DNA of 64,000 nt from Rhizobiaceae bacterium (lineage in GTDB: Bacteria; Pseudomonadota; Alphaproteobacteria; Rhizobiales; Rhizobiaceae), in NCBI GenBank assembly GCA_019635715.1, contig JAHBYY010000004.1, positions 1-64,000 of the forward strand, written 5' to 3'. A program made the position numbers and the translations under genes. The notes under the pieces were generated by a model that ran no database searches, was not told where the DNA came from, and saw nothing but the letters and a program-made list of their open reading frames with translations. Positions within the stretch are counted from its first letter, which is position 1. Each line of letters begins with the position of its first letter. Below are positions 1-8,045 of this stretch, in pieces.

Positions 1-932
1 GCCCAGATGTAGAGGAAGATCAGCGCCCAGAAGTGGATGATCGACAGCCGGTAGGAATAGACCGGGCGGTTCGCCTGCTTCGGGATGAAATAATACATCA
101 TGCCGAGGAAGCCGGCCGTCAGGAAGAAGCCGACGGCGTTATGACCGTACCACCATTGCGTCAGCGCATCCTGGACGCCGGAGAACAGCGAATAGCTCTT
201 GGAGCCGACGAACGACACCGGCATCGCCAGGTTGTTCACCACATGCAGCATCGCGATGGTGACGATGAAGGACAGGTAGAACCAGTTGGCGACGTAGATA
301 TGCGGTTCCTTGCGGGTCAGGATCGTGCCCAGGAACACGACCAGATACGCCACCCAGACGATCGTCAGCCACAGGTCGACATACCATTCGGGCTCCGCAT
401 ATTCGCGCGACTGGGTGATGCCGAGCAGGTAGCCGGTGGCCGCCATGACGATGAACAGTTGATAGCCCCAGAACACGAACCAGGCGAGATTGCCGCCGAA
501 CAGGCGGGCGCGGCTGGTGCGCTGCACGACATAGAGCGACGTGGCGATCAGCGCGTTGCCGCCGAAGGCGAAGACCACGGCGGAGGTATGCAGCGGTCTG
601 ATCCGGCCGAAATTGAACCACGGCGCAATATTGAGGTCGGGATAGGCAAGCTGAAGGGCGGCCACCAGGCCGACCAGCAGCCCGACCACGCCCCAGAACA
701 CCGTGGCGATCGAGCCGTATCGGACCGGCCCGTCCATATAGTCCGACGGATCGGGCGCCGCCTTCGCCGGGGCGAAGGACGTGTTGCGCATCAGCACGAT
801 CGTGCCGCCCGCCAGCACGAAGAACAGCACCCACATATGCTGGGCAAATTGCTGGTCCGCCGCGAAGGCCGCTCCGAGCAGGGCAAGGAAGGCGAACAGG
901 CCCAGACCGACGATTTCCGTTCCATATCTCAT
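1..932 (-). CDS. ccoN: cbb3-type cytochrome c oxidase subunit I (partial, C-terminus off the window)
   Basis: This is the N-terminal ~310 residues of the catalytic subunit of the high-affinity cbb3 oxidase, an inner-membrane proton-pumping terminal oxidase used at low oxygen. The start is ATG at 932 ([11 protein letters not shown]). Visible family features are a series of hydrophobic segments, the stretch [17 protein letters not shown] carrying a haem-ligand His, [20 protein letters not shown], and [13 protein letters not shown] with a metal-ligand His near residue 275. The remaining ~230 residues, and presumably ccoO/Q/P, lie beyond base 1. An FNR/FixK-type box is centred about 93 bp upstream, which suggests anaerobic activation. 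The assignment is very secure because the text matches rhizobial FixN closely. Confidence 0.97.
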   Translation of the reverse strand, partial: MRYGTEIVGLGLFAFLALLGAAFAADQQFAQHMWVLFFVLAGGTIVLMRNTSFAPAKAAPDPSDYMDGPVRYGSIATVFWGVVGLLVGLVAALQLAYPDLNIAPWFNFGRIRPLHTSAVVFAFGGNALIATSLYVVQRTSRARLFGGNLAWFVFWGYQLFIVMAATGYLLGITQSREYAEPEWYVDLWLTIVWVAYLVVFLGTILTRKEPHIYVANWFYLSFIVTIAMLHVVNNLAMPVSFVGSKSYSLFSGVQDALTQWWYGHNAVGFFLTAGFLGMMYYFIPKQANRPVYSYRLSIIHFWALIFLYIW

Positions 933-1018
933 GTCTGCCTCGTCGACGTCTGCGCGTGACCGGTCCGCCCCATGCGGTTCCCGCGACGCATCCATCGGAC
1001 GACGACGGCTTGCCCGCC

Positions 1019-1032
1019 TTGATCCAGGTCAA
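1019..1032. promoter_or_regulatory. Anaerobox (FNR/FixK-type site) between ccoN and the hemerythrin gene
   Basis: The sequence reads TTGAT-CCAG-GTCAA, 9 of 10 half-site bases of the consensus TTGAT-N4-ATCAA. A class II arrangement (box centre at -41.5) would place the ccoN transcript start near base 984, giving a ~50-base leader. It lies too close to the hemerythrin ATG at 1056 for an ordinary class II start there. Confidence 0.75.
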
Positions 1033-1055
1033 GGTGGGCGAGGAGCGGATCACCA

Positions 1056-1613
1056 ATGCTCGGGTTTCGAAGAACGAGGGAGTTGCCCGTGTGCGGCGCA
1101 AATGGTGCCGGCGGACCGCCGCCATACAAGGAGGCCCCGCCGCCTTTCGCCTTGCCGAGACCGGAAGCCCGCGCGGCGCCGTTGGCGGCGATACGGGCGG
1201 CTCATGGCGACAAGCTGAGATTGTGCGACGCACTCGAACAGGTCGCCGACACCCTGCCGGGCCATGTCGATCGAATTCTCTGCCTGCAGATCGCCAACGC
1301 TCTCGTTCCCCTGCTGCGCGACGTGCATCGCTACGAGGAGGAGGTCATCTTCCCGGCCTATGAAGCGATCCGCGGCGCGACCGAAACGACGGCGACATCG
1401 CTGCGGCGGCTGTGCGCGGAACATGTCGAGGACGAATGCTTCGCCGACGAGGTCACCCAGGTGCTGCTGTCGATCGGCCATGGATGCGCGATCGACAATC
1501 CGGAGGCGGTCGGCTTCATGCTGCGCGGCCTGTTCGAGACGCTGCGGCGCCACATCGCCTTCGAGGCCGAACACATCCTGCCAGCCATCGCTGGTCCGGC
1601 CCACGCGAGTTAG
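1056..1613 (+). CDS. Hemerythrin-like (HHE) domain protein
   Basis: This is a predicted soluble protein of about 185 residues with a four-helix hemerythrin/HHE cation-binding fold. Metal-ligand-like residues are spread as in the family: AAHGDK, DVHRYEEEVIFPAYE (an HxxxE-type pair), EHVEDECF and RRHIAFEAEHILP near the C-terminus. Such proteins bind a di-iron centre and are implicated in oxygen, nitric oxide or iron handling. Here it is divergent from ccoN and close to fnrN and hemN, so a role in low-oxygen or nitrosative physiology is likely. The first ~35 residues are Pro/Gly-rich and look non-domain. An in-frame GTG at 1089 is an alternative start and would leave more room for the anaerobox. 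Confidence 0.8.
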   Translation: MLGFRRTRELPVCGANGAGGPPPYKEAPPPFALPRPEARAAPLAAIRAAHGDKLRLCDALEQVADTLPGHVDRILCLQIANALVPLLRDVHRYEEEVIFPAYEAIRGATETTATSLRRLCAEHVEDECFADEVTQVLLSIGHGCAIDNPEAVGFMLRGLFETLRRHIAFEAEHILPAIAGPAHAS

Positions 1614-1641
1614 AGCAAGCGATGGATCACTTGAGGACGTA

Positions 1642-1664
1642 GGGTCATAGAGGCCCTATGTCCC
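1642..1664 (+). terminator. Possible stem-loop terminator after the hemerythrin gene
   Basis: The arms GGGTCATAG and CTATGTCCC pair with one internal mismatch around a five-base loop, 29 bases after the hemerythrin stop. No T-tract follows, so this is a weak candidate. The rest of 1614-1857 shows nothing else recognisable. Confidence 0.3.
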
Positions 1665-1857
1665 ACAAGGAGTGGAAAGCGGACGATCTGGTTACGGGAA
1701 AATTCGACAGGAAGCGGCCTCCAGTTAACCGGCGGACCTAATCACTCGCCGTCGAGCAGTCGCGACCCCATGTCGAGAAAGAACGGAAGTCGCGTTCGCG
1801 CGACCAATTGATATAAGTCGTCCCTGAACCACCGATCATGCCGGTTGGAGGAGCGCT

Positions 1858-2760
1858 GTGGACAAGGCGGACGACATGCTCCTCGTCATCGAGATAGCCG
1901 AGACGGGAAGCTTTACGAAGGCCGGTTTGCGCGTCGGAATGCCGAAGTCGACTGTCAGCCAGCGGATGGCCCAGCTTGAGGCGCGGCTGGGCCTGAGGCT
2001 ATTCAACCGCTCGACCAGAAAACTCAGCCTGACGAGTGCCGGCCAGATCTACCTTGAGCACTGCCGGCGCGTTCGGGCAGAGGTCATGTCAGCGAACATG
2101 GCCATGGCGAACCTCAAAGAACAGCCCGTCGGCACCCTGACCATTACCTGTCCCGAAGTGACGGCGACCTACTTCATGCCGACGTTTCTCGGGGGTTTCA
2201 TGAAGCAGTTTCCGGGGGTTTCCATTGCGCTCCTGGCCACCAACCGACATCTGGATCTGATCCGAGACCGTGTGGATTTCGCCTTCCGGGTGGGGCCCGT
2301 CCCGAACCAGGGTTTCATCATTCGCCGACTTTCCTCCATCAGACGAGTACTGGTCGCTGCGCCGGACTATCTCGCCGCGGCGGGCACAATCCTTGAGCCT
2401 TCGGAACTCGACCGGCATCGACGCCTGCTTCACGATGCCTTGCCGGAATGGAAGCTGAACTCTGGCACGCACGAGATCGTGCTGAAGCCTCCTGCAGCCG
2501 TCACAAGCGACTCGCTCGGCTTCTTGTTACAGATGTGTCTCGGCGGGCATGGCGTGGCGTTGCTGCCCGCCTATGTCTGCCAATCCGCGCTGGCGTCCGG
2601 CCGTCTCGTCAACGTGCTGCCCGACTGGTCGCTGGAGCCGCACGATCTGACACTGGTCTTCCCGCAACGCGACAATCAGTCGAAAGCGCAGGCGGCTTTC
2701 CGCGCCTATGCCGACGGCCATGATTTCTCTTCCCTTGCAACGGGTCGTGGCACTGCCTGA
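1858..2760 (+). CDS. LysR-family transcriptional regulator
   Basis: A 300-residue LysR-type regulator. The N-terminal winged helix-turn-helix occupies residues ~1-60, with GSFTKAGLRVGMPKSTVSQRMAQLEARLG followed by the typical LFNRSTRKLSLTSAG. The remainder is a periplasmic-binding-like effector domain (LTITCPEVTATYFMP and later SDSLGFLLQMCLGGHGVALLP). The GTG start is supported by a strong Shine-Dalgarno sequence, GGAGGAG, just upstream. It converges with the oxidoreductase gene, the two stops being 3 bp apart, and probably regulates that gene or another nearby target. The effector is unknown. Confidence 0.9.
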   Translation: MDKADDMLLVIEIAETGSFTKAGLRVGMPKSTVSQRMAQLEARLGLRLFNRSTRKLSLTSAGQIYLEHCRRVRAEVMSANMAMANLKEQPVGTLTITCPEVTATYFMPTFLGGFMKQFPGVSIALLATNRHLDLIRDRVDFAFRVGPVPNQGFIIRRLSSIRRVLVAAPDYLAAAGTILEPSELDRHRRLLHDALPEWKLNSGTHEIVLKPPAAVTSDSLGFLLQMCLGGHGVALLPAYVCQSALASGRLVNVLPDWSLEPHDLTLVFPQRDNQSKAQAAFRAYADGHDFSSLATGRGTA

Positions 2761-2763
2761 AGG

Positions 2764-3768
2764 TCAGATTCTCACCAGTTGCTTCCCGAAGTTCTCGCCT
2801 TTGAGCATGCGCACGAGGGCGTAAGGCGCGGATTCGATCCCTTCGGACACGTCGTCGCGAGCCTCCAGTTTTCCGTCCTTGTACCATTCGGTAAGCTGCG
2901 CACGGGCGATCGGGTAGGACGACTCGAAATCGTCGAGCAGGAAGCCCTCTATGCGCACGCGCGACACCATAATGCGCCGCAGATACCGAGGCCCGATGTC
3001 CGGCTTGTCTAAGCGATCCGCAAGCGCCACGGTACCGACAACCACGATACGCCCGAACAGGTTGATGTTGAGCAGCGTGGCGTCGTGGATAGGCCCCGCT
3101 GTGTGGTCGAGAAACACGTCCACTCCGCTTGGACACGACGCCGCGATCGCTGCGGACAGATCGGTCTCGGTGCGATGGTTGATGCCGGTCCGGTAGCCGA
3201 TGCTCCTGCACCATTCCAGCTTGGCGTCGCTTCCGGCAACCGCCACCGGATCGAGTCCCTTGATACGGGCGATCTGTCCTGCGATCTGGCCCACCGCGCC
3301 CGATGCGGCAGAGATGAGAACGGTTTCGCCCGCTTTCGGCTTTCCCGTTTCGAGAAGCGCGAAATAGGCGGTCAGGCCGGGCATTCCAAGCGCACCAAGC
3401 CAAGCCTGGATCGGGATGTCGTCCGCGCTCAGCAGCGTCGCCGTCTTGGCGACAATCCTGGTGACCGGCTGCCAGCCGAAGTCGTCGGCGAGAACGATGT
3501 CGCCCGCGTTGAAGCCTTCAGCCTCGGACCGGATGACCTCCCCTACACCGCCACCTTGCATGAGGTCTCCGACGCGGAGGCCCGCTGCATAATTCTTCGC
3601 GGGGCTCAGCCGCGCGCGCATGTACGGGTCGACCGACAGCCACAAGGTGCGTACCAGCAACTCTCCTGGACGCGGCGCCTCGGTCTGCCGCTCCTCAAGC
3701 GTGAAGTCGTCGGGCGTCGGCATGCCGGTTGGAAAGCGCTTCAGATGCCAGGTCGGGTTAGAAGCCAT
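2764..3768 (-). CDS. NADP-dependent oxidoreductase, CurA/LTB4-12-hydroxydehydrogenase-like (MDR family)
   Basis: A 334-residue zinc-independent medium-chain dehydrogenase/reductase. The N-terminal catalytic domain has LWLSVDPYMRARL, typical of the CurA/YncB and leukotriene B4 12-hydroxydehydrogenase branch. The Rossmann domain carries AASGAVGQIAGQIAR near residue 150, the dinucleotide-binding motif. Structural zinc cysteines are absent. Members reduce the C=C bond of alpha,beta-unsaturated ketones or aldehydes with NADPH, so a detoxification role is plausible. The physiological substrate cannot be told. The neighbouring convergent LysR gene is a candidate regulator. Confidence 0.88.
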   Translation of the reverse strand: MASNPTWHLKRFPTGMPTPDDFTLEERQTEAPRPGELLVRTLWLSVDPYMRARLSPAKNYAAGLRVGDLMQGGGVGEVIRSEAEGFNAGDIVLADDFGWQPVTRIVAKTATLLSADDIPIQAWLGALGMPGLTAYFALLETGKPKAGETVLISAASGAVGQIAGQIARIKGLDPVAVAGSDAKLEWCRSIGYRTGINHRTETDLSAAIAASCPSGVDVFLDHTAGPIHDATLLNINLFGRIVVVGTVALADRLDKPDIGPRYLRRIMVSRVRIEGFLLDDFESSYPIARAQLTEWYKDGKLEARDDVSEGIESAPYALVRMLKGENFGKQLVRI

Positions 3769-3848
3769 TGGTCTCTCCGCTCAGGATGATCTCTCATCGA
3801 CATAACCGTTCGGCTGGGAGACTCTAAGCTCCGGATTTTGGAAAGACT

Positions 3849-3864
3849 GTCCGTTGAATTGGAC
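3849..3864. promoter_or_regulatory. Short palindrome upstream of the oxidoreductase gene, possible LysR operator
   Basis: GTCC and GGAC are separated by eight bases, within the 208-bp gap between the oxidoreductase start and the fnrN stop, about 80 bp upstream of the oxidoreductase ATG. The size and symmetry would suit a LysR-type half-site pair, but the match is short. Confidence 0.2.
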
Positions 3865-3976
3865 GGTGCGGCAGTTCGCAACTATGCCTTCCGACGAACG
3901 CACTCGGGTAGCCGTTGAAGCGGACGATCCGACTGCAAAGGCGTCTAAATCAGACCCTCTTCTATTAGTATCCGCC

Positions 3977-4705
3977 CTAGAACCCGGCGCGGGCCTCGAG
4001 CCGGCTCAGCCGCTCCACCGTCACGTGGCGATTGTTCTCGACGCGGATGACGCCGTCGGCACGCAGCTTGGATATCTGACGGCTGACCGTCTCGATCGTC
4101 AGGCCGAGAAAGTCGGCAATGTCCGAACGGGTCAGCGGCAGGTCGAAGGCGACAGGTCCGCGCGACGGCTGCGACGTCGGATCGATATGGCGCGCGATCA
4201 GCAGCAGGAAACTCGCCACCTTCTCGGCCGCCGTCTTGCGGCCCAGCGTGACCATCCAGTCGCGCGCCTCGTCCAGTTCCTTGAGCGTCTGCATCAGCAG
4301 CCTGCCTTCGAGACCCGGCGATTCGCGCATCATCCGCTCGATCGCCGCCCGCGGGAACGAGCAGAGCAACACGTCGGTCGCCGCTTCCGCCTCGATCTCG
4401 CTCTCCGCCTTGAACGGACGTCCGAGAAAATCGGGGGCGAACTGCAGCCCGACGATCTGCTGCCGGCCGTCCGACAGCGTCTTGGTCAGCTTCACGACGC
4501 CGGAGAGGATGTTCGAATAGCGGTCGACCGCTTCCGCGTCGCCCACCAGCTCTTCGCCGGCCTGCATCCTGTGCTTGGACGAAGTCTTGGAGAGCGCGAC
4601 GAGCTGCTCCGGCGAAAGCGCGCCGCAAACCCCGCGATGCCGGGCCTCGCAGGCCTGACACAGCACCGGTATCCCCGCATTGTGGACGTCCTGACGGTCG
4701 CTCAT
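3977..4705 (-). CDS. fnrN: FNR-type oxygen-sensing transcriptional regulator
   Basis: A CRP/FNR-family regulator of 242 residues starting at ATG 4705 (MSDRQDVHN). The cysteine cluster C16-x2-C19-x7-C27 plus a central Cys in DVLLCSF are the four ligands expected for the oxygen-labile [4Fe-4S] cluster of FNR, so it should sense oxygen directly, unlike FixK. The C-terminal helix-turn-helix contains TIETVSRQISKLR, with the E-x2-S-R residues that read TTGAT half-sites. An upstream in-frame extension (57 codons) runs through the inverted repeat at 4733-4896 and is rejected as the start. Its likely targets are the anaeroboxes in front of ccoN and hemN in this window. Confidence 0.95.
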   Translation of the reverse strand: MSDRQDVHNAGIPVLCQACEARHRGVCGALSPEQLVALSKTSSKHRMQAGEELVGDAEAVDRYSNILSGVVKLTKTLSDGRQQIVGLQFAPDFLGRPFKAESEIEAEAATDVLLCSFPRAAIERMMRESPGLEGRLLMQTLKELDEARDWMVTLGRKTAAEKVASFLLLIARHIDPTSQPSRGPVAFDLPLTRSDIADFLGLTIETVSRQISKLRADGVIRVENNRHVTVERLSRLEARAGF

Positions 4706-4732
4706 CGTCTCTGCCGTGGCCTCGCCCGCTTC

Positions 4733-4896
4733 TAGAGCATTTCCGGCAAGGATTGGATCGCTCCGTTTCCTCGGTGGCGAGGCGATCCGCCAGGAGGGGC
4801 GCGAAGGTCGTGGTGGTGCCACGGCCGAGCGGCTCGACGCAGCGGGCGCCCGCCAGCGGGAGACGGAGCGATCCAATCCTTGCCGGAAATGCTCTA
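4733..4896. repeat. 37-bp near-perfect inverted repeat element between fnrN and hemN
   Basis: The arms 4733-4769 and 4860-4896 are reverse complements at 36 of 37 positions, separated by 90 bp. They begin and end with TAGAGCATTTCCGG and its complement. The whole could fold into one long hairpin in either transcript. It occupies over half of the 302-bp fnrN-hemN gap. The type resembles dispersed intergenic palindromic elements of rhizobial genomes, but that comparison is from memory. Confidence 0.85.
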
Positions 4897-4941
4897 GCGC
4901 ATACGTCGGCCGAAATCCCGCGTCAGTTTGTCCCCCGATGC

Positions 4942-4955
4942 TTGACCAGGATCAA
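4942..4955. promoter_or_regulatory. Anaerobox upstream of hemN
   Basis: TTGAC-CAGG-ATCAA matches the FNR/FixK consensus TTGAT-N4-ATCAA at 9 of 10 half-site bases. Its centre is about 59 bp before the hemN ATG, so a class II promoter would start near 4990 and leave a ~18-base leader, which fits well. Confidence 0.8.
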
Positions 4956-5007
4956 GGGCGGGTCCGGCCGGTTCTGGGAGAACCGTTCCATCCACCGGAC
5001 CAACAAG

Positions 5008-6357
5008 ATGCTGCAACGCCTCCTCGACCGACATGGCGCGCCCGCGCCGCGCTACACCAGCTACCCGACGGCCCCGCATTTCCATGCCGGGATCAATGCG
5101 GAGACCTATGCGACCTGGCTCGCGGCGCTGCCGGCCGGCGCGACGGCGTCGCTCTACCTCCATGTCCCCTACTGCGACCGGCTGTGCTGGTTCTGCGCCT
5201 GCCACACCAGGCAGACGCTGCGCTACGCGCCCGTCACCCGCTACGTCGATGCGCTTTGCACGGAGATCGGGACCGTGGGCGAGATGGTTCGCGGCCGTGT
5301 CGAAGTCACCGCGCTGCATTTCGGCGGCGGTTCGCCGACGATCCTCGAGCCGGTGGACCTGAAGCACCTCGACAAGACGCTCCGCGGCTCCTTCGACCTG
5401 CGCCCCGACGCCGAGATCAGCGTCGAGATCGATCCCAACGACATGGACGACGAACGTTTTGACGCACTTGCCTCGATCGGCATGACACGCGCCAGCCTCG
5501 GCGTGCAGGACTTCGACCCGCAGGTGCAGAAGGCGATCAATCGCGACCAGAGCTTCGAGGTGACCCGGCATGCCGTGCGCTCGGTGCGCGGGCGGGGAGC
5601 CGCGTCGGTCAACCTCGACGTACTCTACGGCCTGCCGCACCAGACGGAGGATTCGCTTTCCGCCACGGTTGCCCAGGTCCTCTCGCTGGAACCCGATCGC
5701 ATCGCCCTGTTCGGTTATGCGCACGTGCCCTGGTTCAAGAAGCACCAGCAGATGATCGACGAGGCCGCACTGCCCGGGCCGCGAGCCCGGCTCGACATGG
5801 CCATGCTCGCCGCCAAGATGATCCGCGAAGCGGGCTACGTCACCATCGGCCTCGACCATTTCGCGCGGCCGGCGGATTCGATGGCCGTCTCGCTCGCGCA
5901 GGGAAATCTCGGCCGCAACTTCCAGGGCTACACGGTCGACGCCGCCGACGCGCTGATCGGGCTCGGCGCCTCGTCCATCGGCAGGCTGCCGCAGGGCTAT
6001 GTCCAGAACGTGCCGGCCACCGGCGAATATGAGAGGCTGGTCGGCGCCGGAAGGCTCGCCGCCGTCCGTGGTATCGAGCTCACCCCGGAGGACCGCATTC
6101 GCGGCTGGGTGATCGAACGGCTGATGTGCGATTTCGGATTTTCCCGCAGCGAACTCGCACGGCGGTTCGGCGGCGATGCCGGCCCGATCCTCGCCGAGGC
6201 CGAGAACTACGCCGCCACCGATCAGGATGGCCTGTTCGCCCGCAGGGCCGACCGCTACGAGGTCACGCAAACGGGACGACCGTTCGTGCGCGCGCTCGCC
6301 GCCCGGTTCGATGCCTATCTGGCGAAGGGAGCGGCGCGCCACTCCGCTGCCGTGTGA
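5008..6357 (+). CDS. hemN: Oxygen-independent coproporphyrinogen III oxidase (radical SAM)
   Basis: HemN converts coproporphyrinogen III to protoporphyrinogen IX without oxygen, letting haem synthesis continue at low oxygen. The radical-SAM cluster motif is C56-x3-C60-x2-C63 (YCDRLCWFCACH), preceded by the family's RYTSYPTAPHF and followed by LHFGGGSPT (SAM binding). With ATG 5008 the protein has 449 residues, the usual length. A longer in-frame reading from 4753 passes through the inverted repeat and anaerobox and is rejected. The upstream anaerobox makes FnrN the likely activator. Haem supply would serve the cbb3 oxidase encoded nearby. Confidence 0.96.
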   Translation: MLQRLLDRHGAPAPRYTSYPTAPHFHAGINAETYATWLAALPAGATASLYLHVPYCDRLCWFCACHTRQTLRYAPVTRYVDALCTEIGTVGEMVRGRVEVTALHFGGGSPTILEPVDLKHLDKTLRGSFDLRPDAEISVEIDPNDMDDERFDALASIGMTRASLGVQDFDPQVQKAINRDQSFEVTRHAVRSVRGRGAASVNLDVLYGLPHQTEDSLSATVAQVLSLEPDRIALFGYAHVPWFKKHQQMIDEAALPGPRARLDMAMLAAKMIREAGYVTIGLDHFARPADSMAVSLAQGNLGRNFQGYTVDAADALIGLGASSIGRLPQGYVQNVPATGEYERLVGAGRLAAVRGIELTPEDRIRGWVIERLMCDFGFSRSELARRFGGDAGPILAEAENYAATDQDGLFARRADRYEVTQTGRPFVRALAARFDAYLAKGAARHSAAV

Positions 6358-6372
6358 CCATCCCCCGACGTC

Positions 6373-6518
6373 AGAGACCGTTTGGAAAAGCGTCGGGGTG
6401 GAGCGAAAAGGGTGATTTCGAGGCCCGGAGCGCAGCGTACATTTGGGTAGGTGAGCACCGGAAGCGCAGAAATCGCCGTTTGCAGCCCACCCTCACGCAA
6501 TTTCCAAACGGCTCTCAG
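6373..6518. repeat. ~145-bp hairpin-forming intergenic element after hemN
   Basis: The outer ends are CCGTTTGGAAA and its exact reverse complement. The pairing continues imperfectly for about 40 bases on each side (GTTTGGAAAAGCGT... against ...ACGCAATTTCCAAAC, and GGTGATTTC against GAAATCGCC), leaving a ~50-base apical region. The right end overlaps the stop codon of the glutamine synthetase gene. It may work as a bidirectional terminator for these convergent genes. It looks like a mobile-type or structured-RNA repeat known to me from rhizobial intergenic regions. Confidence 0.7.
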
Positions 6519-7819
6519 ATGTCGAGCGTATTGTCGCGCTCCCACTGCGTGAAATGCTGCGCATAGGAGTCCCACTCCTTGCGCTTCAGCTTGAGGTAGG
6601 CAGCGGAGAACGCCTCGCCCATCGCCGACTTCAGCGATTTGTCGCGATCGAACTCGCGCAGCGCGTCGAGAAGGTTGAGCGGCAGCTTGGGAGCCCCCTT
6701 CACCGTGTGGCCCATCGCATACATGTCGATGTCGTAGCGTCGGCCGGGGTCGGCCTGCGAGCGCAGCCCGTCGAGACCGGCCGCGATGATGACCGACTGC
6801 AGCAGGTAGGGATTCACCGCCCCGTCGGGCAGCCGCAATTCGAAGCGCCCAGGTCCCGGCACGCGCACCATGTGCGTCCGGTTGTTGCCGGTCCAGGTGA
6901 TGGTGTTCGGCGACCAGGTGGCGCCGGAGATGGTGCGCGGCGCATTGATCCGCTTGTAGGAATTGACGGTCGGATTGGTGATGGCCGCCAGCGCCGAGGC
7001 GTGCTTCATGATGCCGCCGAGGAAATTGCGGCCCTTGTCGGAGAGCCCAAGCTCCTTGTCATCGTCGGCGAAGGCGTTGCCGCCGTCCGAGTTCCACACC
7101 GAGATGTGGGCGTGGCAGCCATTGCCGGTCAGTCCCGGGAACGGCTTCGGCATGAAGGTGGCGCGCAGCCCGTGCTTCTCCGCCACCGAGCGCACCATGA
7201 ACTTGAAGAAGGAATGCCGGTCCGCCGTGACCAGCGCCTCGTCGAACGCCCAGTTCATCTCGAACTGCCCGTTCGCATCCTCATGGTCGTTCTGGTACGG
7301 CCCCCAGCCGAGGTCGAGCATGTAGTCGCAGATCTCGGCGATGACGTCGTAGCGCCGCATCACCGCCTGCTGGTCGTAGCACGGCTTGGCCGCCGTATCG
7401 GCCGGATCGGAGATCGCGCTGCCGTCCGGCAGCACCAGGAAGAACTCGGCCTCGACGCCGGTCTTGACCTGGTAGCCTTCGGCGGAGGCTTCGCCGATCA
7501 GCCGCCGCAGCGTGTTGCGCGGCGCCTGCGCCACCTCGGCCCCGTCCATCAGGCAGTCGGCCGCCACCCATGCGACCTCCGGCTTCCACGGAAGCTGGAT
7601 CACCGAGGCAGGGTCCGGAACCGCGAGCATGTCCGGATGGGCGGGCGTCAGGTCCAGCCACGTCGCGAAGCCGGCAAAGCCGGCTCCGTCCCTCTGCATG
7701 TCCGCGATCGCCTGCGCCGGCACCAGCTTGGCGCGCTGGCCGCCGAACAGGTCCGTGTAGGAGATCATGAAGTATTTGACGTTATTCTTCTTAGCATATG
7801 TGGAGAGATCGGTGGTCAT
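6515..7819 (-). CDS. glnT: Type III glutamine synthetase-like protein (GlnT; GMA synthetase possible)
   Basis: A 434-residue glutamine-synthetase-fold enzyme that would ligate ammonia, or methylamine in gamma-glutamylmethylamide synthetases, to glutamate using ATP. Family features are YFMISYTDLFGGQRAK at the start, the metal-binding VEAEFFL, NDHEDANGQFEMN, GNGCHAHISVW, NSYKRINAPRT and RVPGPGRFELRLPDG near the C-terminus. ATG 7819 has a good ribosome site (AGAGGGAC). It is the last gene after glxB-glxC-glxD, separated from glxD by 226 bp with a palindromic repeat. Rhizobial GlnT and methylotroph GmaS belong to the same family and the sequence alone does not separate them. Confidence 0.88.
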   Translation of the reverse strand: MTTDLSTYAKKNNVKYFMISYTDLFGGQRAKLVPAQAIADMQRDGAGFAGFATWLDLTPAHPDMLAVPDPASVIQLPWKPEVAWVAADCLMDGAEVAQAPRNTLRRLIGEASAEGYQVKTGVEAEFFLVLPDGSAISDPADTAAKPCYDQQAVMRRYDVIAEICDYMLDLGWGPYQNDHEDANGQFEMNWAFDEALVTADRHSFFKFMVRSVAEKHGLRATFMPKPFPGLTGNGCHAHISVWNSDGGNAFADDDKELGLSDKGRNFLGGIMKHASALAAITNPTVNSYKRINAPRTISGATWSPNTITWTGNNRTHMVRVPGPGRFELRLPDGAVNPYLLQSVIIAAGLDGLRSQADPGRRYDIDMYAMGHTVKGAPKLPLNLLDALREFDRDKSLKSAMGEAFSAAYLKLKRKEWDSYAQHFTQWERDNTLDI

Positions 7820-7870
7820 GTGTCCCTCTTTTCGCGGCTTTGCGCCTTGCTTTCCATATACGGCCATCCA

Positions 7871-8006
7871 CCCCCACCCTTACCCTCCCCACAAGGGGGA
7901 GGGGTCGCCGGCGTCCCGCGTTACCTTTGCCGACGCGGTGACGGGCAGCCGGATGGGTCCGACGTACAAGTCTCCCTCCCCCTTGTGGGGAGGGTAAGGG
8001 TGGGGG
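7871..8006. repeat. Palindromic repeat with perfect 33-bp inverted arms
   Basis: The arms 7871-7903 and 7974-8006 are exact reverse complements (CCCCCACCCTTACCC... ending in AAGGGGGAGGG), with 70 bp between. Each arm itself contains a CTCCCC/GGGGGAG hairpin. It sits between glxD and glnT. The same CTCCCC...GGGGAG style recurs near 55.3, 58.5 and 61.4 kb. Confidence 0.85.
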
Positions 8007-8045
8007 TATCGAGCCTTCCGCAGCTATCGAACGGCTCATCAAGGC

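Noticed and set aside
33..1650. Long open frames on both strands opposite or across ccoN and the hemerythrin gene
   Set aside because: Compositions are Arg/His/Pro-rich artefacts of high GC, with no family features, and they are antisense or out of frame to well-recognised genes.
4706..4876. 57-codon N-terminal extension of the FNR protein
   Set aside because: It is encoded by the inverted repeat, and FNR-type proteins start shortly before the cysteine cluster.
4753..5007. 85-codon N-terminal extension of hemN
   Set aside because: It would be encoded by the inverted repeat and the anaerobox; HemN proteins begin near MLQRLLDRHG.
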